Source: Xylocopa sonorina (lineage: Eukaryota; Arthropoda; Insecta; Hymenoptera; Apidae). From it: 64,000 nt of DNA. The stretch covers positions 434,001 to 498,000 of the forward strand of contig NW_027490243.1 in the NCBI RefSeq assembly GCF_050948175.1, given 5' to 3'. This document shows, one piece after another, positions 41,997-53,111 of the stretch. Position 1 is the first letter of the stretch. Each line of letters begins with the position of its first letter. The translations under genes were made by a program, and so were the position numbers. Below the pieces are notes generated by a model. That model saw nothing but the letters and a program-made list of their open reading frames with translations, was not told where the DNA came from and searched no databases.

Positions 41997-43115
41997 CCGC
42001 GGTTTGAGAATCATTAGAACACTATTGCTACGTTACGTACGCTATTTCCTAGCAAGGATGTGTCGCATTTATATTCCTCTGAAGTGAATAGGAGGTATAC
42101 ATAACACTGCACAATGAATATTATATCTTACATGAAACATTGAAATGAGATGCGATATCGCGTTTTAAGAAGAGTCAGAACTCTATTGCTTCGATACGTA
42201 GACGTCTGTAAATGCTATTTCCTATAGAAAGGGAGTGTTGCATTTACATTAATATGAAGTGTATTCGAGATATAAGTGATACTTCGCAATGGATATTATA
42301 TCTTATCATGAAACATAGAAATGAGATGCGATATCGCGTTTTAAGAAGCATTAGAACTCTATTGCTTGGATATGTAGACATGTGCAAACGCTATTTCCTA
42401 GCAAGGAAGTGTCGCCTTTACATTCATTTGAAGTGAATACGATGTATACATGACACTACGCAATCAATATTATATCATATAATGGAACACTGAAATGAGA
42501 TGGGATATCGCGCTTTAAGAAGCATAAGTACACTATTACTTCGATACGTAGACATCTGCAAACGCTATTTCCTAGGAAGGTAGTGTCGCATTTACATTCA
42601 TTTGAAGTGAATACGAGGAATAAGTTACAGTTCGCAATGGATATTATATCTTATCATGAAATATAGAAATCAGATGCGATACCGAGTTTTAAGAAGGATT
42701 GGAACTCTATTGCTACGATTCGTAGATATCTGGAGACTCTATTTCCTAGCATGGAAGTGTCGCATTTGCACTCATTTGAAGTGTAGACGAGGTATACGTG
42801 ACACATCGCAATGAATATTATATCTTATCATGAAACATAGGAATGAGATGCGGTATCTCGTTATAAGAAGCATTAGAACTCTATTGCTACGATACGTAGA
42901 TATCTGGAGACGCTATTTCCTAGAAAGGAAGTGTCGCATTTACATTCATTTGAAGTGTAGACGAGGAATACATAACACCTAGCAATGAATATTATATCTT
43001 ATCATGAGACATAGAGATGAGGTGCGATATCGCGTTTAAACGAGAATTAGAACTCTATAGCTTCGATACAGAGATATCTGGGAACGTAATTTCCTAGAAA
43101 GGAAGTGTCGCATTT
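41997..43115 (-). repeat. Divergent edge of array II next to spacer G
   Basis: About six monomers carry private variants and small deletions. A 12-bp loss at about 42034 joins TACGTTACGTA to CGCTATTTCC. Later monomers drift toward the B type (ATATCTGGAGACGCTATTTC, GTAGACGAGG, CATAACACC). The last recognisable satellite bases are GGAAGTGTCGCATTT, ending at 43115. Confidence 0.75.
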
Positions 43116-43276
43116 TGTGACGTCTTGCGTACTGCCTGCCACCCATCAACCTCCTCGCAGCTCCCAGCATGAACCCCTGGACGCATGCAACCAGCCAAAC
43201 TTGCCTGCAGAACCAGCAAGTGGAAGTGTTTGCGCGCGCATACCTGCACGCGCTCACTCACACCGAGTTCCGCTGC

Positions 43277-43378
43277 CTCACTCGCACCGACGAGTATACC
43301 TGTCTCGCTCGTACCGGGCACCAGTGTCTCACTCGCACCACCGAATATACCTGTCTCGCCCGCATCAAGGACGGGCAG
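43277..43378 (+). repeat. 51-bp minisatellite, two degenerate copies
   Basis: CTCACTCGCACC recurs at 43277 and 43328, each followed by a GARTATACCTGTCTCGC-type run; the period is 51 bp (17 codons). Smaller CTCGCACC-like echoes surround it. It accounts for the repetitive peptides in every frame here and argues against a unique coding exon. Confidence 0.65.
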
Positions 43379-44100
43379 CCCTATTTCCCTCGCACCGAGG
43401 ATTCCGTACTGCAGGAAGACGTAGCCGCAGCCCATCACCTGAAATGGGGTCTCTTCCATTTCCGGGAACAGGATCTGCTAGAACCTATATATTACTTCTA
43501 AGCTAGGACATACATACCATATCATGACGCATATATAAGAATTCCTAGATCTAAGTTACGCTAAGTAAGATGCGTCCGGCCAGCGGCATGCGCCGCTAGC
43601 CCCACCACGAGCCGCGGGTCCCCACTCGCTGGACCGCGCGCTCTCCGCCTGGAGACGCGAGTCCCCCACTCGCGGGACCGTGATCTCCCTACCACGAGCG
43701 TCCGCGACCGTAGCGCCCCGCGAACCGAGGAGGTCAGAGACGCGTCTCCAGAGCACACACTCTGACTCGAGATCTCCTACCAAGGAGTCGAAAGCTCTAG
43801 TTCTAGATCGTTAGCCACCTCAATGTGGGGTTCAGGCATTGTATTTCTATTTCCATTTTAACTTAGTCTTAGACTTAGAATAATTCCAGTTCTTGTATAC
43901 TTTAAACCTAGAATATATTTTATTTTTACTATTACTATATCCAAGTACAAGTTCTTTTAGCAAGTCTACTATTTCCACATCCATTAATTTTATCAGGTGT
44001 TTATAATACTAGTTCTACTTTTAACATTACATTTAACTACGAATTCTTCCACGGGTTCTTCCATACAAGTGGGGTTGATCTTCATCAAATTGAAGGAGTA

Positions 44101-44690
44101 TAGAAATCGGCTTTGTGACGTTGAGACCGCCGCTTATCCTTCAGATCTTAGTCGAAAGTACAGAAACACCTGGTGAATGAATCGTGCTTCCGGTTTGCGA
44201 AGAACGCGACGAGCGAGTAGGAAGAATTTCATACGATCACTTGTGCGTGAATATTTGGAGGGCGTTCCGAGAACCCTCGTATACCAGCGACCTGCCTTCG
44301 CACCAGCCCAGACGCCGCTTTCCGAAGCGACCGTCGACGCTTCCGATCCAGACACCACGACGCATCACGCCGATTCTGCCACATTCAGCATCATCGCTGA
44401 ATTCCGACCGCCGTCCTCCTCTTCGCTGGCGACTGATCGAGATTTCCCTAGCAGCCAACAGAACGAAATCCGCTACGATCCCAGCTATAGACCCTCCACG
44501 CCGTTTCCACGTACAAATCGAGAGAGAATTCATCGAAAGGTAGGGTCATTCCCTTGTTATCCCGAGTGTTTTCGCTAGTGTCGCGTCAGCTGAAATTGTC
44601 GGACCCGGCCTTAACGCGCTCCCGCGGACGGAATTACCGAAAAATAGGCTCGTGTCGTAAAGCCTCCGGAGCAACGGAAAATAGTTTCAC
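44101..44690 (+). other. GC-rich exon-like or UTR-like stretch in spacer G, function unknown
   Basis: A plus-strand frame is open from 44177 to 44578 (133 codons). A second plus frame and a minus frame are open over the same bases, so openness alone is weak evidence. A donor-like CGAAAG|GTAGGG lies at about 44540. The predicted peptides show no recognisable domain, being rich in R, P, S and T. It could be a relic first exon or part of a transposable element. Confidence 0.25.
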
Positions 44691-44696
44691 CGGACG

Positions 44697-47600
44697 TGAT
44701 ACCTCATATTCACCTCAAAAGAATGTAAATGCGACACTTCCTTCCTGGGAAATAGCGTTTCCAGATATCTAAGTATCGATGCAATAGAGATCTAATGCTT
44801 CTTACATCGCGATATCGCATCTCATTTCAATGTTTCGTAATAAGATATATTATTCATTGTGTATTGCTATGTATACCTCGTATTCTCTTCAAAAGAATGT
44901 AAATGCAATACTCCCTTGCTATTAAATGGAGTTTGCAGATGTATACGTATCGTAGCTATAGAATTCTAATGCTTTTTGAATCGCGATATCGCACCTCATT
45001 TCTATGTTGCATGATAAGATATAATATTCATTGCGAAGTGTCACCTATACTTCGCACTCACTTCTGAAGAATGTAAATGCGACACTTACGTGCTAGGAAA
45101 TAGCGATTGCAGATGTCTACGTATCGTAGCAACAGAGTTCTACTGTTTCTTAGAACGCGATATCGCATCTCAATTCTATGCTTCATGATAAGATATAATA
45201 TTCATTGCGAAGTGCCTTGTATACCTCGTATTTACTTCAAAAGAATGTAAATGCGACACTTCCTTTCTAGGAAATAGCGTTTGCAGATGTCTACGTATCG
45301 AAGCAATAGAGTTCTAATGCTTCTTATATCGAGATATCGCATCACATTTCTATGTCTCATGATAAGATATAATATTCATTGCGAAGTGTCACGTATACCT
45401 CGTATTCACTACAAAAGAATGTAAATGCGGTTCTACCTTGCTGGGAAATATCGTTTGCAGATGTCTACGTATCGTAGCTATAGAGTTCTAATGCTTTTTA
45501 AATCGCGATATCGCAGCTCATTTCTATGTTTCAAGATAAGATATAGTATTCATTGTGGAGTGTTATGTATACCCCGTATTCACCACAAAAGATTGTAAAC
45601 GCGACACTTCCTTGCTATTTAATAGCGTTTGCAGATGTCTACGCGTCGTAGCAATGGAGTTCTAATGCTTCTTAAAACGAGATGTCGCATTTCATTTCCA
45701 TGTTTCGTAATAAGATATAATATTCATTGTGGAGTGTTATGTATACCTCGTATTCACTTCAAAAGTATGTAAGTGCTACACTTCCTTGCTAGGAAATATT
45801 GTTTGCAGATGTCTACGTATCGTAGCAATAGAGTTCTAATGCATCTTAAAACGAGAAGTCGTTTTTCATTTCTATGTTCGTAATAAGATATAATATTCAT
45901 TGTGGAATGTTATGTATACCTCGTATTCACTTCAAGAGAATGTAAATGCGACACATCCATGCTAGGAAATAGCGTTTGCATATGTCCACGTATCGTAGCA
46001 GTAGAGTTCTAATGCTTCTTAAAACGCGATATCGCAACTCATTCCTATGTTTCATGATAAGATATAATATTCATTGCGAAGTGTCATGTACATCTCGCTT
46101 TCACTTCAAAAGAATGTAAATGCGAAACTTCCATGCTAGGATATAGCGTTTGCAGATTTCTACGTGTCGTAGCAATAAGGTTCTAATGCTTCTTAAAACG
46201 CCATATCGCATCTCACTTCTATGTTTCATGATGAGATATAATATTCATTGCGAAGTGTCATGTATACCTCGTATTCTCTTCAAAAGAATGTAAATGCCGT
46301 ACTCCCTTGCTATTAAATGGAGTTTGCAGATGTCTACGTATCGTAGCTATAGAGTTCTAATGCTTTTTAAATCGCGATATCGCAGCTCATTTCTATGTTT
46401 CAAGATAAGATATAGTATTCATTGTGGAGTGTTATGTATACCCCGTATTCACCTCAAAAGATTGTAAGTGCGACACTTCCTTGCTAGGAAATATTGTTTG
46501 CAGATGTCTACGTATCACAGCAATAGAGTACTAATGCTTCTTAAAACGAGATGTCGTATTTCATTTCTATGCTTCGCAATAAGATATAATATTCATTGTG
46601 GAATGTTATGTATACCTTGCATTCACTTCAAAAGAATGTAAATGCGACACTTCCTTGCTAGGAAATAGCGTTTCCAGATGACCACGTATCGTAAGAATAG
46701 GGTTCTAGTACTTCTTAAAACGAGATGTCGCATCTCATTTCTATGTTTCATGATAAGATATAATATCCATTGTGGAATGTCATGTATACCTCGTATTCAC
46801 TTCAAAAGAATGTAAATGCGACACTTACATGCTAGGCAATAGCGTTTGCAGATGTCTACGTATCGTAGCAATAGAGTTCTAATGCTTCTTAAAACGAGAT
46901 GTCGCATTTCATTTATATGTTTCGTGATAAGATATAATATTCATTGTAGAGTGTTATGTATACCTCGTATTCACTTCAAAAGAATGTAAATGAGACACTT
47001 CCTTGCTAGGAAATAGCGTTTGCAGATGTCTACGTATCGTAGCAATAGGGTTCCAATGCTTCTGAAAACGCGATATTGCACCTCATTTCTATGTTTCATG
47101 ATAAGATATAGTATTCATTGTGCAATGTTATGTATACCTTATCTACACTCCAAAAGGATGTAAATGCCACACTTCCTTGCTCGGAAATAGCGTTTCCATT
47201 TGTTTACTTATCGGAGCAATAGAATTCTATTGCTTCATTCAACACGATGTCGCAAGTCATTTCAATGATTCATGGTAAATTGCAATGTTCTATGCAATAT
47301 GTTAAATTTGTCTGCATCTAGACCTTAGAAGGATGTGAATCCTATACTTACTTGCAACAGAATATCGTTTCCAGATCTCTACGTGTCCAAGCAAGACATT
47401 TCTAATACTTCATGCAGCGCGATGTCGCATTTCATTTCAACGTTTCAATGCAAAGAATCTGTAGTCATATGTCCATATCATTGTTCTTAACTGTTAGAGG
47501 TCTTCAATAGAATGTGAACTATATAATTCCATGCAACGGCATGGCGCTCCGTAGTGTCTGTCTGTTAAAGCAATCGAGCTAGAATTCTCCATGAAATGCG

Positions 47601-47898
47601 CTGGCGCATCCCATTTAATCGTTTCAATGTAAGAATGCTGTAATCTCTTATGCATAGCTCTATGCTTATCTGCTTTAAAACTTCATAAGAATGTAAATTC
47701 TACAGCTCCATGCAACAGGATTGCCCTTCGTAGTGTCTACATGTCGAGACAATAGAGTACTAATGCATTATACAGTGCCATGACTCATCTCATTTCAACG
47801 TTTCGAATTAAGTAAGCTGTAATCTTCTATGAAAAGCATTATAATTATCTGCTTCTACTCTACAATAGAATGTGAATTCTATAGATCCAAGCAACAGG
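44697..47898 (+). repeat. Satellite array III, plus orientation (~18 monomers)
   Basis: The 174-bp monomer returns in plus orientation, starting within the element ATACCTCATATTCACC at 44699. Many monomers share CGAGATGTCGCATTTCATT in place of CGCGATATCGCATCTCATT, along with GTGGAGTGTTATG. It shows no high-identity duplication with array I or II by eye. Decay increases steadily toward the right. Confidence 0.95.
47190..47898 (+). repeat. Degenerate right edge of array III
   Basis: About four monomers remain alignable only through GCGATGTCGCATTTCATTTC, ACGTTTCAATG and AGAATGTGAA elements. They carry an alternative middle segment (CTTATCTGCTT, TAATCTTCTATG) instead of TATACCTCGTATTC. Such gradual decay toward unique DNA is typical of the oldest part of a satellite array. 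Confidence 0.75.
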
Positions 47899-47932
47899 AG
47901 GGCAGGCTCTCCACCATCCTACTGCCTGCCCT
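47899..47932. other. 9-bp inverted repeat at the array III / spacer H boundary
   Basis: AGGGCAGGC (47899-47907) and GCCTGCCCT (47924-47932) are perfect reverse complements with a 16-nt loop. The structure starts exactly where satellite similarity ends. Confidence 0.5.
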
Positions 47933-48967
47933 GATGCGGGCAAAGGATTCCCAGGGCCACTCAAACCGCGACCAACATCTATCTTATTCTCTAACCGATT
48001 CATCGTTATGCGTTTTCCATTAAGCTTGCCGGGATCAGTGATATTGATTCGCTCAATCTAAATTATTATTTTCTTTTTAAGTTTCTCGATTATTTTAGTT
48101 TTTCTCACGATATCGTCTATTTCGTTGTACCTTACCCTTACAGTATGGTTATATAATCTGTTGTTTTATATTTCTAGGATTTCCTCTTAATAAATGCAAT
48201 GCTGCCACATATTCTCTTTCTCTTTCTCTTTAGTTACATTGTTGTTATTTTATGCTTTTCACCCTCCACATTCACTCTCTACACCATCTCGGAACAGGCG
48301 TTATACGATTACTGCAGGATGACGCCCCGGTCTCGTTACACCGAGATCGAGTGTTCTCTCTTGCATCCGTTGATTTATATATGTTATATATTGGAGAATA
48401 TTTCCTCTTATCCTTTGTATTTTTCGATTGAAATTACATTGACAGAAGTACGAGCTAGTTCTGCACGCCTATTTGAAACAACATTAAATCACCTTGTTAA
48501 ACAATAATATATTAAATGTGACTTGGACTTTTAAATTTGAATTTATAAACATCTAACAGGTAAATATGTTTTTCTTACTATTCATATCATTATACATTCA
48601 GTGATTTATTGTGTGCAGTGATTTGATATATTAACTGCTTGATCATAATTTGCAATGAACTTTGCGTATCAAACATTGTTTTTACTCCTGATGGGAGTGG
48701 ATATTTCATCGTTTTATATTCTTATATGGCATTGATTATAAAAGTATATGACATCCTTTTTATGCAGTCATGTATAATTATGTACTGTGACGGTTTTTCC
48801 CGTTACAATCCGCAAGAAAAGGGTATATAGAACCAATAATAACGGGGTATCCAGAAGTTTAGTCCGGGGTTATATCGGGGTACAGAATATCCGCGTGCTT
48901 CGGCAACGCGAAGTACAGAGCAATAAATTTCCTATCCAGCAAGTATTTCGAAGCTGCGAGGTTGGGA
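47933..48967. other. AT-rich unique stretch, nothing identified
   Basis: About 1 kb of mostly AT-rich, non-repetitive sequence. A plus-strand frame at 48199-48507 (102 codons) is hydrophobic at its start but resembles nothing I know and has no supporting signals. Near 48850-48900 there are GGGGT-type repeats (ACGGGGTATCC, GGGGTTATATCGGGGTA) leading into the LTR-like element. Confidence 0.4.
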
Positions 48968-48981
48968 CTTTTTGGGCGCCA
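48968..48981 (-). other. Putative primer-binding site (TGGCGCC core) of R1
   Basis: The minus strand reads TGGCGCCCAAAAAG. The counterpart in R2 (53930-53945) reads TGGCGCCCAAGAAAAG. TGGCGCC at the inner border of an LTR is the usual start of a primer-binding site. Similarity between R1 and R2 also fades just beyond this point. Confidence 0.35.
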
Positions 48982-49324
48982 GCTACTCAAGAAGTAGCAA
49001 AAATTAATAAACCACGCAACCCGGGGAAACCCGGTGCAAGATAACCCTCGAAATTTCGAAATACTCTTTCGCTCGAATGTTTCTATCCGAGTGCGCAAAT
49101 TAGGGTCGCGGGATACTGAACTCACGGCTTCTTTCTAGATTGCCTCGACGCGGTATTACAAAAGGGTATACGACACGCCGCGAATGACCGGAGATCACCA
49201 CCCGTTATACAATACAAATTACAATACGCGATATCACAATTGCGGCAGGAAACAAATGGGACGCTTTAGCGTATAAGGACTCACGTTCTCGTTTCCAACA
49301 AGTATGGATCTCGTTCAGTCCGTC

Positions 49325-49327
<3 letters not shown>

Positions 49328-49356
<29 letters not shown>
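49328..49356 (+). repeat. (CT)n microsatellite
   Basis: A 29-base uninterrupted CT run lies inside R1. R2 lacks this and the surrounding ~140 bp. Confidence 0.95.
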
Positions 49357-49359
<3 letters not shown>

Positions 49360-49993
49360 CGAATCGCTCCGTATAATCGCTTGCTCGGTTGCTCGCTAAG
49401 TAGTCGCTAAGTCGTTCAGAAGAATAAGAGGCTGTCTTCGTGCTGGCTAGCTCATTATATAGGTTTGCTGGGGGTCTTCGGATCCCCTTAGATCCTCCTT
49501 AGGGCTCCTTGATGGGGTAGGGCCATGCGCTTCGGTATTGTTCGGGGCATCGATCGGTGGATTTCGGCGATCTTCCCTGATCGCCCCCTCTGGTGTGTCT
49601 AGAGGGGGTCCTCTGGATTATTTGAACTGCGGCGCGTGTCGCGCGCCGCGCTTTCCACGGCTCACCTGCAATTCCGCTGCGCATCTTGAGTTTTCCTCTC
49701 CATGGGCTCAGGGGAGGGGTAGAGGTCCTTCTCACACCCGAGAACCATCCTATTTGTCTCCATGGACTATGGCAGCGGTCTTATCGTTGCAGAGCTCTGG
49801 ATCGTATCCTTTGGGCTTCAGGGTCTCTTCTTGCTCACTTCCGACTCCTCCACCGTCGAGCCCGTCACGCTACCTCGGCGCACAGCCCTTCCGCGAACCT
49901 GCGGTCTTATTATCCGCCGAAGAGACGTCTTATGGGTCGCTTCTTCCCTCAGCTCGCCAGTCTAATCCGTAGAACGGAGAGAGAGAAACGAAC

Positions 49994-50124
49994 GGGGGGG
50001 GGGGGGGATGTTCTACCATCGTGTATTTCACGCTCCTCGCAAATACAGCTATCGCGATGGTCCGTGTCGCGCTTTTCGCATGGGTGGTGATCTGCGAGCT
50101 AGTCTAACCGAAGCAGGGGGGGGG
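49994..50124 (+). repeat. Two poly-G tracts (G14 and G9) in E2
   Basis: G runs at 49994-50007 and 50116-50124 are orthologous to those in E1, which are 12 and 15 long. Confidence 0.9.
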
Positions 50125-50339
50125 TGAGCGAGCCTTGTGACTTCACCACGTCACAGTACATACAAATTTGCGATTAAGTAGCTATGTGTTCAAATCCATT
50201 TCCGAAAAATGCACTAAAAAGCATCCCAGATAACAAACGGCAAGATGGTAGCGACACCATGCCGGCACTATATTGCCACTTCCGAGGAGTGTCAACTAAT
50301 TCGTAGTCATCTGTGACCGGATTCGTTGACTAAAATGCC

Positions 50340-50362
50340 AGAACGTGTTACCAGCACGTTCT
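50340..50362 (+). other. Perfect 8-bp inverted repeat in E2
   Basis: AGAACGTG-TTACCAG-CACGTTCT, identical to the E1 hairpin. Confidence 0.6.
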
Positions 50363-51925
50363 AAACAAGCGAATCGCGCAGAACCAGCACCATGGTGACA
50401 CGCGTATCATCGCTCCATTCATGAATCTCCTCAGCAATGACGCAGGATCACATTTGGCAATGGGGAACCTGTGCTTTCATACAAATTAGAACCGTTAGAT
50501 GTCAGTAAATGTTCAGCATATGAGTATTGATAGACATTTTGATGGTCGTTTTCCTATATTTACAGTTATTGAGCGAGTCGTATATATTTCTTTCAATCCA
50601 TCATAGACTAAAAATATTATTTATAAAAAAAATATTACTTATAAAATAAAAATTCATGCTGTTGCGTCCCTAACTTCGCCTTGTGTAATTTTTGAAATAA
50701 CATGCTGTCATCGTATTTAATGTAACCCTCAATTGCATGAATTTGTAACAATAAATTGAAGAAAATATATATAAAATAAGTGTATATATTTTTATGACAA
50801 AGTAATTATCGACTTTATGGAAAAAATCGCCCTATCGAGCTAGTTTATAGAAAATAATAAAATCGAGTTCTTATATCTTTGTTTTGTGCCGGTGTATCTA
50901 TATTGGAATCAAAATAAATAAATTGCACAGTTTAGTCATTTTTCATATTTGCTTATAATTTTTATGGAAACAGCTTCCCCATTAGTAAATGTCAGCCTAC
51001 GCCACAACCACGCGTGTAGCTATGGTGAACTGATAGTGTCATTGTCACGGCCGTGTAGCCCGTGTGCTATATCTCGGTGCTTTAATAGTGCCGTGATACG
51101 AATGCCGCCTCAGTACTAACAGTATGCCATTTCGAAAGCTGAGTAGGAGCACTTTGTTAGCACAGTTCTGTCACGGAATTCGTTCCATCCATTGTCATTG
51201 GCGTGCCAATCGCTGGCTGTTTGGGATATTGTAGTGCATGAGGCAGACTTGTTCCTTATCATCGTCAAGGAGATGGATTTTCACTCTCCCCTTTTTGAAT
51301 TTTTTAAATTATTGTTTGGAATTTTTGTCGTTTCTGTATCTCTATGACCGCATTGTGGATTCAACTTATGTACGATCTTTTTGGTCTTCATCTTTTCTTA
51401 CATGTAATATTATATATGTGATGCTCCGATTTGTAAGCCTCAGATACTTTTATTCTTTGGTAAAGCAACTTATTCGATTAATATATATTTATTAGACATA
51501 GATATAAACAATTAGAAAAATGTTATTTAAACGCTATTAAATATGTTGTTGCAATCATATATTTAAGGTCTGAAGATGTAGATGCAATTAATGTCCGATA
51601 TTTTACGTGATCCAATCGACGTATCGAGTGAGGCTATGAAATATAAAAATCTTTTACTATTCTTCGACCCCTTTACATGTTAAATGAATGACTAGTTCTG
51701 CAAGACAAGAAGCCTGAATTAGTGAGATGTCTAGGAACATAAGTAATTTGTAAGTAACACATCTTTTCTCTTTGAAATATTTGCCTTTGGATAGAATAGA
51801 ACGTATAGATATAATTGCCTGTTTTGTACCCATTTCGGTCCAATTCTATTATAGTCTTTGAGCAGAAGTAATATTGATTATACTTGATTTTTGCAATAGT
51901 TCTGTGATTAACAGATTTTATTAAC

Positions 51926-52702
51926 CTAGAATCATTATTTGATGGATTTATCAATCTACTTTGTAGCTCCATCAGTTTCTTTTTCTGCTCGCTACTTTCC
52001 ATTTTCAGTTCCGTATACTTATCCTTAATCACCATCATATATGTTGCGTAAAATTACAATAACTTTTTGTCCTCAAATTTTGCGGATATTTCAATTAAAT
52101 TTCCTTTGATTAAATAAACGGAAATTAAAAAACAGTGGCACGTACCATTTCTTGGAAACGTTGTATCGTAATTTGCATCTGACTGTTTTAAAAGGCACGC
52201 ACCTTATTTAACGTTTGCAATGATTCGGTTAGCGAAGTAAAGTAATATTCTACTTTCGAAATTGTTGGCTCTTGTAATTCTAAGGCAAATATATTCATCT
52301 GTCGACATCGTGAACATTGTCTTTTGGCAAAATTCCAGAAAAACAAATATACTATAAGTAAAATAATAAACATCATAATATTAAATTTAACTCTGTTCAT
52401 CGTTGCCTTGTTGGTTTTTGCTAATATAAAATTGCATAGTACAAAGGGGCCATCTGTTGATGAAAATAGTTTTTTTGTAAGTGGAGTTATGTTGGACATG
52501 TGAAGGTTACCTTCATTTTTTAAAATGAATTGGTATGTCCATTCTTCCGTAATACGATAGAGCATTTTAAAGCAAGTTTAACGATCTGTAACATGAAGGC
52601 ATTGAAGGTTACAAAAAGTAAAGAAAGGCGATAATACTCACGGTTTTGATAGTAAATGAAACATACGTATTGTAAACAGTGGTGGAAGGCGTAATACTTA
52701 CC
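51926..52702 (-). CDS. Putative spliced gene or gene fragment: membrane segment plus coiled-coil-like region, unknown family
   Basis: A minus-strand model. A first exon, probably untranslated, ends at 52702 with donor ACG|GTAAGTAT; a 116-bp intron ends at ATGTTACAG|ATCG; exon 2 spans 52585-52203; a 179-bp intron runs from AAG|GTGCGT to a weaker acceptor ATTAAG|GAT; exon 3 spans 52023-51926 and ends at AG|GTTAAT. Translation from 52565, with an in-frame stop upstream, gives 121 residues in exon 2. These include a hydrophobic segment at residues ~60-78 (FNIMMFIILLIVYLFFWNFA), then CSRCRQ and charged sequence. Exon 3 continues in phase as DKYTELKMESSEQKKKLMEL. Membrane segment plus coiled coil is found in many proteins, SUN-domain proteins among them, but no diagnostic domain is present. 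No later exon is found, so it may be truncated. Confidence 0.35.
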
Positions 52703-52888
52703 GTTTACTTCACTGTGAATAAACACTTTTCGAAGGGCATTTCAATAGTTTGCAGCATAAGTTAAACATGATAAGATTAGTATTGAAAAATCGGTTCGAA
52801 TACGTTTGGTTAGGCTGTTCTTTCTGTCGTTCATTTTATAAGTACTGAGCTGCGGATTCCTGAGAACAGCTCACAAAATTGTTGAACT
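52703..52888. promoter_or_regulatory. Possible divergent promoter region
   Basis: This 186-bp interval lies between the first donor-bearing exon of the minus-strand model and a plus-strand ATG at 52889. A TATAAG lies at 52837-52842 on the plus strand, about 30 bp before a plausible start region. Assignment rests on the two neighbouring gene models being real. Confidence 0.2.
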
Positions 52889-53111
52889 ATGGAAGATTAT
52901 CATTGTGAATTTGAATCAAAAGGTAATTAAATTCCATTGGATTGTAAACAGATCTCAATGTTTCATTTTAGATATTAAGATTAAGTACTCTTTACAAAAC
53001 TACAAGAATGGATACATACCTTTCTGTTATTATTATTTCATAAAGAATTATAATTGCAATTATATAGTTCATTACGATAAAAAATATTTCTCAGAAAATT
53101 CTAAATATTAA
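52889..53111 (+). CDS. Weak candidate for a small spliced plus-strand gene
   Basis: ATG at 52889 opens MEDYHCEFESK and is followed by a donor AAAG|GTAATT at 52922/52923. A 49-bp candidate intron ends TTCATTTTAG at 52971. In-phase continuation runs to a stop at 53111, giving about 56 residues, rich in Y, N and K. Other splice choices downstream (acceptor AAACAG at 53193, donor AGAG|GTAAAA at 53246) also keep a frame open, so the structure is ambiguous. The intron is very short and no family is recognised. Confidence 0.18.

Larger units (their letters stand above)
20729..43115 (-). repeat. Satellite array II, minus orientation (~128 monomers)
   Basis: This is the same 174-bp monomer as array I but reverse-complemented; landmarks now read CTATTGCTACGATACGTAGA, GCAAACGCTATTTCCTAGCA, TGTCGCATTTACATTC, GAATACGAGGTATACATGAC, CGCAATGAATATTATATC, GAGATGCGATATCGCGTTTT. 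It starts at the E1 junction with B-type monomers (ACCTGGAAGCGAC, GTAGACG). From about 21155 to 41996 it becomes a long-period higher-order array. The last ~1.1 kb before spacer G is again divergent. It contains no gene; the open frames in it are periodic translations of the monomer. Confidence 0.97.
43116..44696. other. Spacer G: non-satellite, CpG- and GC-rich, at the minus-to-plus switch
   Basis: This 1.58-kb spacer lies between array II (-) and array III (+). It begins TGTGACGTCTTGCG directly after satellite and ends near CACCGGACGTGATACC. Composition is strikingly different from the arrays: 43116-43800 is GC-rich with repeated ACTCGC and CTCGCACC motifs, 43830-44090 is AT-rich, and 44100-44690 is again GC-rich. 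Several overlapping frames stay open on both strands, which reflects base composition and low complexity rather than a gene. A TGTGACG start and a TATATAA at 43532-43538 would fit a degraded LTR in plus orientation, but I cannot find a matching end. Confidence 0.6.
48968..50147 (-). mobile_element. LTR-like fragment R1 (minus orientation)
   Basis: Read on the minus strand, the element would start TGTGACGTGGTGAAGTCAC near 50147, contain a TATA-like CTATATAAT at 49454-49462, and end beside TGGCGCCCAAAAAG (48968-48981). That last sequence resembles a tRNA-type primer-binding site next to retroviral-like LTRs. A related fragment, R2, is at 53930-54550, so it is a dispersed repeat. No gag or pol reading frame follows the putative primer site, and the expected CA end is not evident. 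The LTR assignment is inference; repeat status is directly seen from R2 and E1. Confidence 0.45.
49711..52006 (+). repeat. Segment E, copy 2 (parental-looking copy in spacer H)
   Basis: It matches E1 (18450-20728) throughout with scattered substitutions. It has an extra ~39 bp at 50868-50906 and lacks 18 bp found in E1. Unlike E1, both flanks continue into non-satellite DNA: R1 on the left and an exon plus intron on the right. This copy is therefore the likelier source. From 50150 to 51900 it is AT-rich with no recognisable gene; a plus-strand open frame at 51238-51495 is kept in both copies but looks like chance, being rich in L, F, Y and S with no motif. Confidence 0.9.

Noticed and set aside
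43105..43506. GC-rich open frames in spacer G as a real protein gene
   Set aside because: Four or more overlapping frames are open on both strands over a low-complexity CTCGCACC-rich stretch, and one of them begins inside satellite.
48199..48507. 102-codon plus-strand frame with a hydrophobic start
   Set aside because: There is no homologue that I recognise and no splice or promoter support; AT-rich DNA gives such hydrophobic frames by chance.
49538..50090. Overlapping open frames in R1/E2 and in E1 (18418-18827)
   Set aside because: They lie in the LTR-like, GC-rich part, differ between the copies by frame-breaking indels and poly-G length, and the E1 frame starts in satellite.
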